Shown here piece after piece: positions 49,921-60,556 of a stretch of DNA of 64,000 nt. Made by a program: the position numbers and the translations under genes. The notes beneath the pieces were generated by a model. The model ran no database searches and was not told the origin of the DNA. It worked only from the letters and a program-made list of their open reading frames with translations. Location: assembly GCF_042477335.2 (NCBI RefSeq), contig NC_091263.1, forward strand, positions 66,520,501-66,584,500. Reading direction: 5' to 3'. Source of the DNA: Ovis canadensis (taxonomy: Eukaryota > Chordata > Mammalia > Artiodactyla > Bovidae). The number at the start of each line of letters is the position of its first letter. The first letter of the stretch is position 1.

Positions 49921-50048
49921 CCTGGAGAAGGAAATGGCAACCCACTCCAGTATTCTTGCCTGGAGAATCCCATGGACAGAGGATCCTGGTGGGCTAGAGT
50001 CCATGGGGTCGCAGAGTTGGACATGACTGAGTGACTACACTTACACTT
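49921..50048 (+). mobile_element. Bov-A SINE inserted in BovB reverse-transcriptase frame
   Basis: CCTGGAGAAGGAAATGGCAA to GACTGAGTGACTACACTTAC. The BovB flanks carry TATGCAGATGA at 49857-49867 and TATGCAGTTGA at 50049-50059, a likely target duplication that includes the inverted copy within the insert. Confidence 0.88.
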
Positions 50049-50809
50049 ATGCAGTTGACACCACTCTTGTGGCAGAAAGTGAAGAGAAACTAAAAAGCCT
50101 CTTGATGAAAGTGAAAGAGGAGAGTGAAAAAGTTGGCTTAAAGCTCAACATTCAGAAAACAAAGATCATGGCATCTGGTCCCATCACTTCATGCGAAATA
50201 CATGGGGAAACAGTGTCAGACTATTTTTTGGCGCTCCAAACTCACTGCAGATGGTGATTGCAGCCATGAAATTAAAAGATGCTTACTCCTTGGGAGGAAA
50301 GTTATGACCAACCTAGATAGCATATTCAAAAGCAGAGATATTACTTTGCCAACAAAGGTCTGTCTAGTCAAGGATATGGTTTTTCCAGTGGTCATGTATG
50401 GATGTTAGAGTTGGACTGTGAAGGAAGCTGAGCGCTGAAGAATTGATGCTTTTGAACTGTGGTATTGGAGAAGACTCTTGAGAGCCCCTTGGACTGCAAG
50501 GAGATCCAACCAGTCCATTCTAAAGGAGATCAGTCCTGGGTGTTCATTGGAAGGACTGATGCTAAAGCTGAAACTGCAATACTTTGGCCACCTCATGTGA
50601 AGAGTTGACTCATTGGAAAAGACTCTGATGCTGGGAGGGATTGGGGGCAGGAGGAGAAGGGGACGACAGAGGATAAGATGGCCGGATGGCATCACCGACT
50701 TGATGGACATGAGTTTGAGTGAACTCCGGGAGTTGGTGATGGACAGGGAGGCCTGGCGTGCTGCGATGGTTGTAAAGAGTTGGACATGACTGAGCGACTG
50801 AACTGAACT

Positions 50810-52800
50810 GAATGTTTATAAAGATGTTGAAAATCTTTTCATGTGCTTATTATCCATTTGTATATTTTCCTTGGAGAACTATCTGATCATTTCCTTTGCC
50901 AATTTTTGAATTTATTGTTGAGTTTTAGGAGTCCACCACATATCCTGGATAAAACCCTTCATTATGCATGCGTGCTAAGTTGCGTCAGGTGTGTCTGTTT
51001 CTTTGTGACCCTGTGGACTGTAGCCCACCAGGCTCCTCTGTCTATGGGATTTCTCCCACTCTATGGGTCACCTTTTTCCTCTGTTGATATTCTTTTGATG
51101 CAGATTTTAAAAATTTTTCATTAAGTCCAGTTTGTCTAGTTTGTCTACTTTTTCTTTTGTTGCCTGTGCCTCTGATGTCACATTCAAGAAATCATTGCCT
51201 TTGGTGTCATATCTAAGAAATCATTGCCAAATCCAGTCATTAAGATTTTACCCTGTGTTTTCTCCTAGTAATTTTATAGTTTTATTTCTGATACTGAGGT
51301 TTTTGATCCATTGTAAATTAATTTTTGTATATAGTGTGAGGTAAGGGTCCAACTTCATTCTTTTGCATATCTGGTTTAACCAGTCCCAGTTGTTGGAAAG
51401 ATCGCCCTTTCCCCGTTGAATGGTCTTGGCACCATTATCAAAAGATCACTTGACCGTACATGCAGAGTTTGTTCCTGGGCTCTCTATTCTTTCCATTGAT
51501 CTATATGTCTGTCTTAGTGCCAGTACTATAGTGCTTTGATTAGTTTTGAATTCAGGAAGTTGATTTCTCCAACTTTGTTATTTTTTTTCAACATTTTTTG
51601 TTTTTTCCTTTTTTCTTTTACATTCTATTGATAACATTATGTTTATATAGGTTTTTGTATTCCTTCAAAAAACATCCCTGGGATTTTAATAGAGCTTGTA
51701 TTGAATCTGTAGATTTCTTTGAGTAGTGCTGATATTTTAAAATTATTAGGTCTTCCATCTATGAACAAGGGATATGTTTCCATTTATTTGTGTTTTCTTT
51801 CTCTCAGCAGTTTTGTAGTTTTCATTTTATAATTATTTTACCTGCTTGGTTAATTCCTAAGTGTTTTATTGTTTTTTGTTCTATTGTAAATGAAATTGTT
51901 GTAATTTCCTTTTTAGCTTGCTCATTATTCATATATAGAAATGTCACTGATTTTTTGTGTGTTGATTTTACATCCTGCTACTTTGATGAAATCATGTATA
52001 CTTTTTTTTTTAGTAGAATTTTTAGGGTTTTCTATGTATACAATCATATCACCTGCAAACAGAGATATCTTATTTCTTTCTTAAATTTGGATGCTTTTTC
52101 TTTTCCTTGACTAATTGTTCTGACTAGAACTTCCAGTACTATGTTGAATACAAGCGGTGAAAGCAGGCATCTCTACCTTTCTCTTGATCTTAGAGGAAAA
52201 CATTCATTCACCATTGAGTATGATATTCACTGTAGGTTTCTCTTACATGGCTTTTATTATATTTAATACTGAGATAGTTTCCTTCTATTCCTAGTTTGTT
52301 GAGTGTGTGCATTTTTTTAATCATGAAAATGTGTTCAATTATGTCAAATGATTTTTCTGCAGCTATAGAGATGATCATGTGTTTTTTTCCCTTTATTTTC
52401 TTAATGTGGTGTATTACATTGATTTCTGTATGCTGAACCACCTTGCATTCCAGGAATAAATCTCCCTTGGTGTATAACCCTTGTAATATACTGCTGAATT
52501 TGGTTTGCCAGTATTTAGTTTAGGATTTTTTCATCAGTGTTCGTAAGTGATATTTATTGTAGTAACCTTATCTGTTTTGGGGATTAAGTTAATGCTGGAC
52601 TCATAGAAAGAGTCTAGAGGTGTTCCTTCCCTTCAGTTTTTTGGGGAAGGTTTGAGAAGGGTAAATATTAGTTCTTCTTTAAATGTTTGGTAGAATTTGC
52701 CATTGAAGCCATCAAAATATCTAGGCTTTTCTTTGTTGCGAATTTTTTTTTTAATCTCTCTTTTCTTAGTTTCTTTGTTTTTGTTGGAAGGTTTTTGAAA
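50810..52800 (-). mobile_element. L1 fragment (proximal part, ORF2 region)
   Basis: Reverse L1 text such as TTGTTCCTGGGCTCTCTATT, GGTAAGGGTCCAACTTCATT and CATCACTTGC-like phrases. The - strand of 52208-52441 still reads [20 protein letters not shown], a decayed ORF2 reverse-transcriptase piece. Non-functional. Continues the L1 split by the BovB insertion. Confidence 0.8.
50966..51055 (-). mobile_element. Partial Bov-tA SINE
   Basis: CGTGCTAAGTTGCGTCAGG through GTGGACTGTAGCCCACCAGG to TATGGGATTTCTC; a reverse copy lacking its tRNA-related part. Confidence 0.85.
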
Positions 52801-53254
52801 TAATCATTTCAGTCTTGACCAGACTGCTTTTAATAACCATCGAATAAAATGTTACATAATCTATTCCTCAGAGCTTTTATATTATTTCTTGACTTAAATA
52901 TTAACACATTTATTTGAATTGAAAAATGAAGTAAATTTTCTCTGACAAAACCATTTTTTTCCAACTGAGTTGACAATAAGACTGACTTTGTCAATTAGGT
53001 AATATGACAGACATTTTCCATAAATTACATGAGGTAAATTTGTGGCTCTAAGGTCTAGATGGTATACCTAATCTACCAATATACCTAATCCTCTGGCAAA
53101 ATAAAAGCTCAATGAAGCAAGCAATACTGTAATATTCTCAAGCAGATCTGAGTAAATTGATTTAACCGAGATGCTTCTAAGCTAAAGGTAACATGTATAT
53201 TAGTCACTGTCAGGAGTTTTTAACAAAATACAGCACAGACTCAATCTGGCTTGC

Positions 53255-53425
53255 CACTGTGCTTTAAAAAAATCTTTTTTTGGTGGTAAATATATAATAA
53301 AATTTACCATTTTATCAATTTTAGGTACACAATTCAGTGACATTAAGTACAACCACAATGTTGTACAAACATCACTACCATCCATCTCCTAAACGTTTTC
53401 ATCAACCCAAACAAAAACCCTTGTC
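53255..53425 (+). mobile_element. L1 fragment
   Basis: TTACCATTTTATCAATTTTA, GGTACACAATTCAGTGACAT and CATCACTACCATCCATCTCC are common L1 3'-region phrases. Confidence 0.65.
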
Positions 53426-53439
53426 TACCACCTGTTTTT

Positions 53440-53615
53440 GTGAATAAAATTTTTTAGAATATAGCCATGCTCACTCATTTATGTATTGCCTGTAGCGGCT
53501 TTTGTGGTACAAGGGTAGGGCTCAGTAGTTGTCACAAAGAACATATGGCCCACAAGCCTAAAATATTTGTTATCTGACCCTTTATAGAAAATATTTGCTA
53601 AACCTGAAAGGCGGC
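53440..53615 (-). mobile_element. hAT-Charlie-type fossil
   Basis: AATATAGCCATGCTCACTCA, ATATGGCCCACAAGCCTAAA and CTGACCCTTTATAGAAAATA then TTTGCTAAACCTG: same family as 26112-26329 and 62059-62368, one end only. Confidence 0.7.
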
Positions 53616-55089
53616 CACCCTGTTACCCGCCATGCACCTCACTTTCCTTTGTGGGGAACCTAGTGCTAAACCATTCATAGAGGACCTGCTTCTGAGTTGG
53701 GGTTTCATAAGTAGCAGAGCAGCTCCCTCGCTGTGATCTATTGAAAGTCGGCCCTCAACACAAAGTTTTGAAAAACAAAGAAAATGGAAAGAAAAAAATT
53801 TTTAATTTTTTTAAAATAAAAAATTAAAGAGAAAATATTTACTAAACCATACTCTTTGGTACATTTTAGAGAAGGCTTTTTGGTATACCTCCCAGAACTG
53901 AGAAGGCTGTAACAACTGGCAAACCATTATGCAATTTCCAGTTCTTTTCAAAATTCTTTTTTCTTCAAAACTGAAGAAACCTAATCAACTCTTCACCTAT
54001 TGAGCAATAAAGATACTTTTGGATAGATCACTGTGTGAATTTAGCATGTAGCTTTGAGAACTAGGTGAAAGATACAGTTCATCACTGAACACTTTAGCAT
54101 GCATATTTTGAACAAGAGTTCAGTATTTCTTTAGTGTTCTTTTCTTCTGAGGGGAAATTTATAGTAAAATGCATAAATTTTCTTTACCATTCCACAACTG
54201 GTATGCATACTTCTGTGTAATGCAAATCTATTTCACATCAACTTATTGTCACTCCCAGGAAATTTCCCTCATGTCCCTCCTTCCCCTCTACTTCCCCAAA
54301 GGGAACCCTACTTTGAAGTTTAGCCTGTTCTATAACTTCATATATATTGAATCATCCTGTATATATCCTTTCAGGTAAGATTTATTTAACTCAGTATAAT
54401 ACCTGGTGATTCATCCATAATGTTGCATGTACTAAGTTTATTCCATTTGGTTATTAATTTGTCAAATTGGATCTTGGTGTTTTTCATTATCAAGTTCTAA
54501 GAGGTTTTTTTTTTTTTCCTATTCTCTGAATATGTCTCATCAGGTTTATAATTTGCAAGTGTTTTTTCTCATTCAGTGGGTGTTTTCATTTTCTTGTCAG
54601 TGTATTTTGAAGCACCAAAGATTTTAATTTGGATGAAGTCCAATTTATTTTTTCTTTTGTTGTCCATGCATTTTTTCCCCAGGCTGTCTTTCTCTATTAT
54701 TCACACTACTGCAGTAGCTACTTTCTAATCTATAAATCTGGTCATGTTCTGTGTCTTCAAGCTGGTTTTCCAGTGCTTATAGGATATTCAAAATTCACTG
54801 CCACCCCAAGTAACATCTTTGCTTCCAGCCCATGGGCTTAAGGAGTTTCACCAAGCATGCTTTCACACTTTAAAGGCTTTGTTCCAGGTGTTTTTTTTTT
54901 TTTTTTTTCCCCTCACGTGTTTGCAATCTCCCTTCCTCCCTGATCATATTCTTTTTTCTTTAAAGGCTGGTCTGAAAAACTCACAGCTTGTCACTTTCTG
55001 TTCTGGGGTCAGAGAGCATTATGTTCAAATCTCCATAACGGCCAATCACACTTCGTTAATAATTTAAAACTCTTCTGCCTCCCTATAAG

Positions 55090-55200
55090 TCATTCATTCT
55101 TTCATTAAATATTTATTGAACATCTGTTGGGTAACAGGCCTTCTCAGCACTGAGGGTACACCTGTGAGCAAGACTAGGTTCTTATGTAATTTATATGGAA
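55090..55200. mobile_element. L2/MIR-like ancient repeat
   Basis: TCATTCATTCTTTCATTAAA, TATTTATTGAACATCTGTTG and GGTACACCTGTGAGCAAGA follow the widespread ancient repeat with 'tattgagca..ctgtg..caggcac'. Family assignment is tentative. Confidence 0.5.
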
Positions 55201-55324
55201 AGTAAGAAAAATACCAAGTCATGGTGAGTCCTACCGCGACAATGTCGAGCGAGTATGATTGTTCAAGACTGCAAGGTCAGGAGGGATCACTTTTTTGAAG
55301 TACCTTTAAGCTATGATTTTGAAA

Positions 55325-55516
55325 GCGTCAAGCTTAGTTGGTAAAGAATCGCCTGCAATGCGGGAGACCTGGGTTCGATCCCTGGGTTGGGAAGATCCCC
55401 TGGAGAAGGGAAAGGCCACTTTCCCACTCCAGTATTCTGGCTGGAGAATTCCATGGACTATATTAGTACATGGGGTCGCAAAGAGTTGGATGCGACTGAG
55501 CGACTTTCACTTCACA
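55325..55516 (+). mobile_element. Bov-tA SINE
   Basis: Forward copy from TAGTTGGTAAAGAATCGCCT to GCGACTGAGCGACTTTCAC, just upstream of the SMARCC1 CpG island. Confidence 0.9.
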
Positions 55517-56109
55517 AATGACACAATCAGAGGTCCAGGTCGCGGGAATAGCTGTTGCGAGCGCCCCAAGGCAGTAATGAGCTGGTGTGGCTGGAGCCGT
55601 GAGGGGGAAGGAAGGTGTGTGAAGCCGAAGGTGTGGGTCCCAGATGTATGTTTACAAAGGACGACAGGGTCACTACGTGCAGAAGGTCTGAAGGCAAGCG
55701 AGGACAGGCGCAGATTCCCACCCGGCGTGTGGGTTCCACTGCTGGCACGCGACACTCGAAACGCGCTCTCCTCTCGGAACATCTCACACCAGCTCCTTTC
55801 TCCCCGGCGGTGGCAGACGGTGACACAACCACCGTGCAGCTGTAGACTACATAACGATTCAACGCAGGTACCGGGGAAACAGCCACACGCGCGGAAGCCC
55901 AAGCTGTGAGGTGTAGCGGGTAAGCGGTCCGCGGTGCAGGCGGAAGAGGCGGGTGGAGGGGCTCGTCCTAGGCCCGCCCGGCCCGAGTGCTGCGCATGCG
56001 TGCGCGCGTGCTCTCGTCGGTTAGGGCGCCGGTCCCGAGAAGAGGCGGGGCCAGGCTTCCGCGCCGGAAGAGGGTTGGCTGGGCGGGGCCGGGAGGCGGC
56101 GGTGGCGGC

Positions 56110-56127
56110 TGCGCGCGCGCGCGCGCG
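56110..56127. repeat. (GC)n alternating tract in SMARCC1 5' region
   Basis: TGCGCGCGCGCGCGCGCG, a purine-pyrimidine alternation able to form Z-DNA, about 65 bp upstream of the start codon. Confidence 0.85.
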
Positions 56128-56192
56128 GGTGCGAACGGGGCACGCCGCGAGGGCCGGGGAGGGCCGGGCGGTGGGGACGACGGACGGCGACG

Positions 56193-56387
56193 ATGGCCGC
56201 GGCGGCGGGCGGCGGAGGGCTGGGGACGACCACCGGCGCCGCGGGCGCAGGAGGCGCGGCGGCGGCCACGGGCCTGGCCGTTTATCGGCGGAAGGACGGG
56301 GGCCCGGCCAGCAAGTTTTGGGAGAGCCCGGAGACGGTGTCCCAGCTGGATTCGGTGCGGGTCTGGCTGGGCAAGCACTACAAGAAG
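56193..56387 (+). CDS. SMARCC1: SMARCC1 exon 1 (BAF155 N-terminus)
   Basis: ATG at 56193 opens 65 codons: an Ala/Gly/Thr-rich start [20 protein letters not shown], then [38 protein letters not shown]. This is the N-terminus of mammalian SMARCC1 (BAF155), the SWI3-type scaffold subunit of the BAF/PBAF chromatin remodellers in the nucleus. The exon ends in phase 0 at a GTGGGT donor (56388). The ATG is the only one in frame in the island and matches the human start. The low-complexity part differs from human by several Ala/Thr/Gly changes. Later exons with SWIRM, SANT and coiled-coil lie beyond the window. Confidence 0.97.
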
Positions 56388-57394
56388 GTGGGTCCGCGCG
56401 CCCGTAGGGGCCGAGGAGGCCACGCGACGGGGGCCGGGGGCGGCTGCTGGGCTCGCGGGCCTCGGGCCGCCCCTCCCCCCGCGCGCCACGAGGGACAACA
56501 AAGGCAGGCGCCGGGCCCGCCACGCCCCCGCCGCGAACTCTCGGCCCCCGCGCTCCCGCGGCTCCGCGGGCCCTCGGGGCGCCGCTCCTGGGAGCCCGGG
56601 CATCCGGGGCGAAAGCCCCTGCCCGCGCTTGTGAGGGAGCGGGTCGGGCTTCGTGACCGGGAGGTTGTGACTCTTCCTCTTTGTTAGCCGCTTTAGGTGT
56701 GTTAACAGTGGTTATTAAAACTGTCTGAGCCGAGCTGTAAGAGCCGCGGCAAGTTTTGTTTAAGAGACCAGTCTTCAAAGTCCAGTGAGGTAACCAAGGT
56801 TTTCTTAAACCTGTAGTTGATATGCTAAAGAAGGACTGTGGACCGCTGTACTCCGACGTCGGTAACTGCAGGTTAATATAATGGATCACAGTGTTCTTGG
56901 GGACTCACTAATATTGATAAAACGACGGCTTTTACTTCACAGTTCCCTCTGCTTATGTATAGTGGGAATTCGAGAGTTAATGTTGGCTTGTAGCTAATGT
57001 GAGGCTTTCCCTGAGAACCCCTTTCGTGTTAGGTCACCCCACTTCATATCACCTTCGTTTTCTTCATACTGTTTTTTTGGGATTATTTTCATTTACCTGC
57101 TTGTCTTGCCTTTGGAGTGTTAGTTGGACTGAGTCATTGGTACTGAAAGTTGTGACTTAGTCCCATTGTTTATAACAACTTTTTTAGTTTCCCCTTTATA
57201 TAACTTATTTAGAAATGACTGACCCCCTTAGAAAGTGTAAGGAAGCCGACTGCCAAAAAAAAAAAAATTGCTCTCTGTGTCTCAGAATTTCCTGAACACC
57301 CTTCACAGTTCTCTAACTTCCTCCGTTGTGGACCATTGCCCTGGAGCTAGGACCTTGTTTGGCCTGTTCACTACAGTGTGCCCTGGAACATTTT

Positions 57395-57455
57395 TGATCC
57401 TCATTGCTTGACCCTTAGTAGTTGCTTAGTAAATATTTGTTGAATGAATGAAAAG
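57395..57455 (+). mobile_element. MIR/L2-type 3' end fossil
   Basis: CCCTTAGTAGTTGCTTAGTA then AATATTTGTTGAATGAATGA is the common ancient-repeat tail. Confidence 0.6.
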
Positions 57456-57610
57456 ATAAAGTAGTCTAGAAACCTACTTTAGGTTTCGGGTGTACAGTGC
57501 AGTGAAACTTATCAGCCTTTGGAAGTTGTTAGGCATAGGCAGGGGTCTAAGGTTCTTCTGATACTCCACTGTGATACTTTCAGAACTCACCATTTCTTAT
57601 CTCAAGTTTT

Positions 57611-57816
57611 GGGCTTCCCTGGTGGCTCAGTAAAGAATGCCCCTGCAGTGTGGTAGATCTGGGTTCCATCCCTGAATTGGGAAGATCCCCTGGAGGAGGG
57701 CATGGCAACCCCACTCCAGTATTCTTGCCTGGAGAATCCACATGGACAGAGGAGCCTGGCGGGCTACAGTCCATGGGGTCACAAAGAGTCTGACACGACT
57801 GAGTGACTAGGCACAC
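57611..57816 (+). mobile_element. Bov-tA SINE
   Basis: Forward copy from GGGCTTCCCTGGTGGCTCAG to CTGACACGACTGAGTGACTA, followed by a CA-rich tail, in SMARCC1 intron 1. Confidence 0.92.
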
Positions 57817-58129
57817 AACACACACACATCAGTTTTTAGAAAGTGAGAGGTGACATATTCTTACTTACAATATATTTTTTGGTGCTTTGACTTTATTCCC
57901 CTAGGAATTTTGGAGTCTCATTTGAGATTGTAGATTTTCCTCACTTACATGTTAAGTAGACAGTACTGTTTTTCCTTGTACATTGGTAAATTGGTCACTT
58001 TTTTTGTGTGTAAACAGTAGAGCTTATGGTAGTAGCTAAGGGAATTGAATATGCTTATATTATGAAATTATTGTTTATCACGTGCTTTTCAGGCAGTATT
58101 TTGGGTCTTAATATACCTTAATGTTTTTT

Positions 58130-58429
58130 AGTTAATTTTTTGGCTGCACTGGGTGTTGGTGCGCTCAGACTATCTGTCATTTCAAAGAGCCGGGGCTACT
58201 CTTCGTATGGGCTTCTCATTGCAGTGGCTTCTTTTGTTGTGGAGTACAGGCTCTAGGGTGCTCAGGGCTTCAGTAGTTGCTGCATATGGGCCTCAGAGCA
58301 CAGGCTCAGTTGTTGTGGCATAGGGGCCTGGTTGCCCCACAGCATGTGGGCTCTTCCCAAACTAGGGATCAAACTGATGTCCCAGTGTTGCAAGGCGGTT
58401 TCTTAACCACTAGACCACCAGGGAAGGCC
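58130..58429 (-). mobile_element. CHR-type SINE (long form)
   Basis: TTTTTTGGCTGCACTGGGTG, GGGCTTCAGTAGTTGCTGC and CTTAACCACTAGACCACCAG are reverse CHR text similar to 47925-48188. Confidence 0.82.
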
Positions 58430-59097
58430 CAGGCTGGATTTTTTACCCCAGTTTTGTTGAGATATAATTGACATATAATATTGTATTGCTCTATCAGTGT
58501 AGCTTTAACAGAGAGATACTCAGGAGGAATATTCCTTTGGATAGCAAGAAAGGGAATAGGAAGAAAGGAAGTACAGTGATAGTTATTTCTACCTTTGCAG
58601 ACTGCATCTCTTTTGGGCCAGGTTTCAGAGGGCAGCTTTAGGGTTGGATAGTCTTTCAGAGCTGGGTTTGGGTGGATGAGGAAGTGGCTGTGAGCCTGAT
58701 TGCAAGAGAGGGTTGAAGCTAGTAGGCTAATGCTGGCTCCGTGTCCCTGAGGCCTTGAAGACAGAGTTAAAGTTATGTTTGACCTCTCAGTGTTTCATAA
58801 AACTGAAATGTATTTCTTAGGCCTGTTCAGATTCAGAATTGCATATCCTTGGACTTGATAGTCAGAATCCTATCAGCCTCTTAGAGTGGTGTTGATTTGG
58901 TAAAAATATTTACAACAACGTTCTTTGCTTCTGCCATACACACTATATCTCTCCTTGGTGTACACATTGATGGGTTTTAACTTTTGTGTTGCATTTAATA
59001 CTGTATTTTCAAATTAATAAATCTCGAGCAAATAAATAAACATGATATTGATAGTAGCACTTTTATTGATGAGTTTATGCATGCACTGTGAGGACAA

Positions 59098-59235
59098 CTT
59101 GAGCATCCACTTTATCTGGGCATTTAAAACATTACTCGCTTAAATCCTCACAGTGGTCCTGTATGATAGATATTATTTGCTTCATTTTCCCCATGAGAGA
59201 AATCGAGACCAGGTTTAAGTAATTTCTCTAAGAAT
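59098..59235 (-). mobile_element. MIR SINE fossil
   Basis: TTAAATCCTCACAGTGGTCC, TGTATGATAGATATTATTTG and CCCATGAGAGAAATCGAGA are the reverse MIR core. Confidence 0.75.
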
Positions 59236-59242
59236 TACAGTT

Positions 59243-59434
59243 GAAATGAAGTCGCTCAGTCACACGACCCTTTGCGACCCCATGGACTGTAGCCTACCAG
59301 GCTCCTCTGTCCGTGGGATTTTCCAGGCAGTAGTCCTGGGGTGGATTGACATTTCCTTCTCTGGGGATCTTCCCAACCCAGGGATCGAACCCTGGTCTCC
59401 CGCATTGTAGACAGACGCTTTACCGTCTGAGCCA
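59243..59434 (-). mobile_element. Bov-tA SINE
   Basis: Reverse copy from GAAATGAAGTCGCTCAGTC to CTTTACCGTCTGAGCCATAG in SMARCC1 intron 1. Confidence 0.9.
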
Positions 59435-60498
59435 TAGTGTCAAAACTGTTAGGAGTTACAAATTCGGGATTCAGAGAAGGTCCACCTGGCTCCAGCTCCA
59501 ACCTCCCACCCCCACCCCCGACACCTTTTATTTTCTTTTTCCTATTTGTAATTCCTCTCCTTAAGAAACAATGTTGTGGTAAAGATAGACACTGGCACCT
59601 GCCTGTAAAAGCCAGGTGATTTCAAATTAAAAGAGAGTTCCCTTGTATTGTTTTTGCTTTCTGAATGTCCATAGAAGGTGCTCAGTTAATCTTCGTTCCA
59701 TGAATGAACAGATTAACTAGACTAGAAACCTCTAGAAACCTATTTATTTAGGTTTTGTTGATACATTTGCATTACGGAAAGGAAAGTGAATACTTCTTGA
59801 CTAGGATGAGCTTTTACTTGCCAAAGGAGTCTAGAGGAGGTGACCAGTTTAGGGAAGCGGAAACTGCCCAAGGTTGCATTTTCAGTCCACTGCAGCAGTA
59901 CAGAAGCTGGTTATCTACCTAAGGTGCCTGCTTTGTATTACTGGGTGTGTATCGTTTATCCTTAACACCGAAAGATATTTTTCTATCCATAGTTCAGAGT
60001 GGTTTTCAGATGATCAAACCTTGAGAAGGTGAAGTGTGTCTGTAAGCCATTAACTTCCCAGGTAGGTTTCTTCCCAAAGTTTGGCTTACTCCTGAAATTA
60101 AAGATTTCAGGATGATTTAAATAAAAATGCTTTAGATTTAACGATGATCACTAAAACAGACTAGATTGCCCAGGGAAGGTGTTTCCATGCCCTTTACATA
60201 TAGTATTTAACAGGTTAAGACAGTTGTTTTTTTTCATATGGGACATCTGCTGCAATAGAATTGTTTAGGGAGAAGTTAAACTTTTAATGTTATTAATGTC
60301 ACAGGGAATATAAAGCAGATTTATTGATACAGCTTTCTAAGCATATTTTCCTAACTTTCTTAATCAAAACTTTGAGACTGAAAGATTTTTTGTTGTTGTC
60401 TTAAGTAAAACATGCTGTTGAACTTTTTTTTTTTTTTTGGATTAAAAATAAAATTTTTATGATTGAAGTTGTCTCTATAATCATTATATTCTCCCCCT

Positions 60499-60556
60499 GT
60501 AAAACACCTTTAATAAACACCTTTAATCAAGGTGATGAAACACCTTTAATTAGGAT
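60499..60556. repeat. Short tandem motif, three copies of AACACCTTTAAT
   Basis: AAACACCTTTAAT occurs at about 60501, 60514 and 60538 with small spacers. A local duplication in SMARCC1 intron 1. Confidence 0.7.

Larger units (their letters stand above)
49605..50809 (+). mobile_element. BovB (RTE-clade) LINE fragment
   Basis: 5'-truncated, + strand. Reverse-transcriptase text is readable: RNLYAGQEATVRTG, GKGVHQGCILSPC, LFNFYAEYIMRNAGLEEAQ, then LRYAD; after an insertion MAESEEKLKSLLMKVKEESE, EIKRCLLLGRKVMTNL and VFPVVMYGC. The frame is broken by stops, shifts and by a SINE plus foldback in the catalytic YADD box. It ends in the usual GACTGAGCGACTGAACTGA. It sits within an older reverse L1. Confidence 0.93.
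38400..55900. other. Intergenic region between DHX30 and SMARCC1
   Basis: 17.5 kb without a recognisable gene. It is AT-rich and repeat-rich: SINEs, CHR elements, L1 and BovB pieces listed separately. The unlisted parts (38400-38990, 41400-43160, 43760-45540, 53640-55080) contain mostly unassigned AT-rich DNA and possible old L2/MIR pieces. The human interval between these genes is similar, about 20 kb. Confidence 0.75.
55930..56660 (+). promoter_or_regulatory. SMARCC1: CpG island / SMARCC1 promoter
   Basis: CpG-dense block over SMARCC1 exon 1. It contains an NRF1-type site CTGCGCATGCGTGCGC at 55990-56005, ETS-type CTTCCGC/CCGGAAG near 56058-56071, GGGCGGGGCC (Sp1-type) near 56080-56090 and a (GC)n run at 56110-56127. 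No TATA box. Transcription probably begins between about 56070 and 56130 (inferred). Confidence 0.82.

Noticed and set aside
49758-50024. 88-codon - strand frame sharing protein text with the + strand frame
   Set aside because: The shared text comes only from the foldback copying the same BovB bases in both orientations.
49605-50408. Reverse-transcriptase-like protein pieces
   Set aside because: Clearly a BovB LINE with shifts, stops and a SINE insertion, not a host gene or a virus.
55507-56889. 460-codon open frame on - strand over SMARCC1 exon 1
   Set aside because: Low-complexity Pro/Arg/Ala text caused by the CpG island; it lies antisense to a well-supported exon and runs into a SINE.
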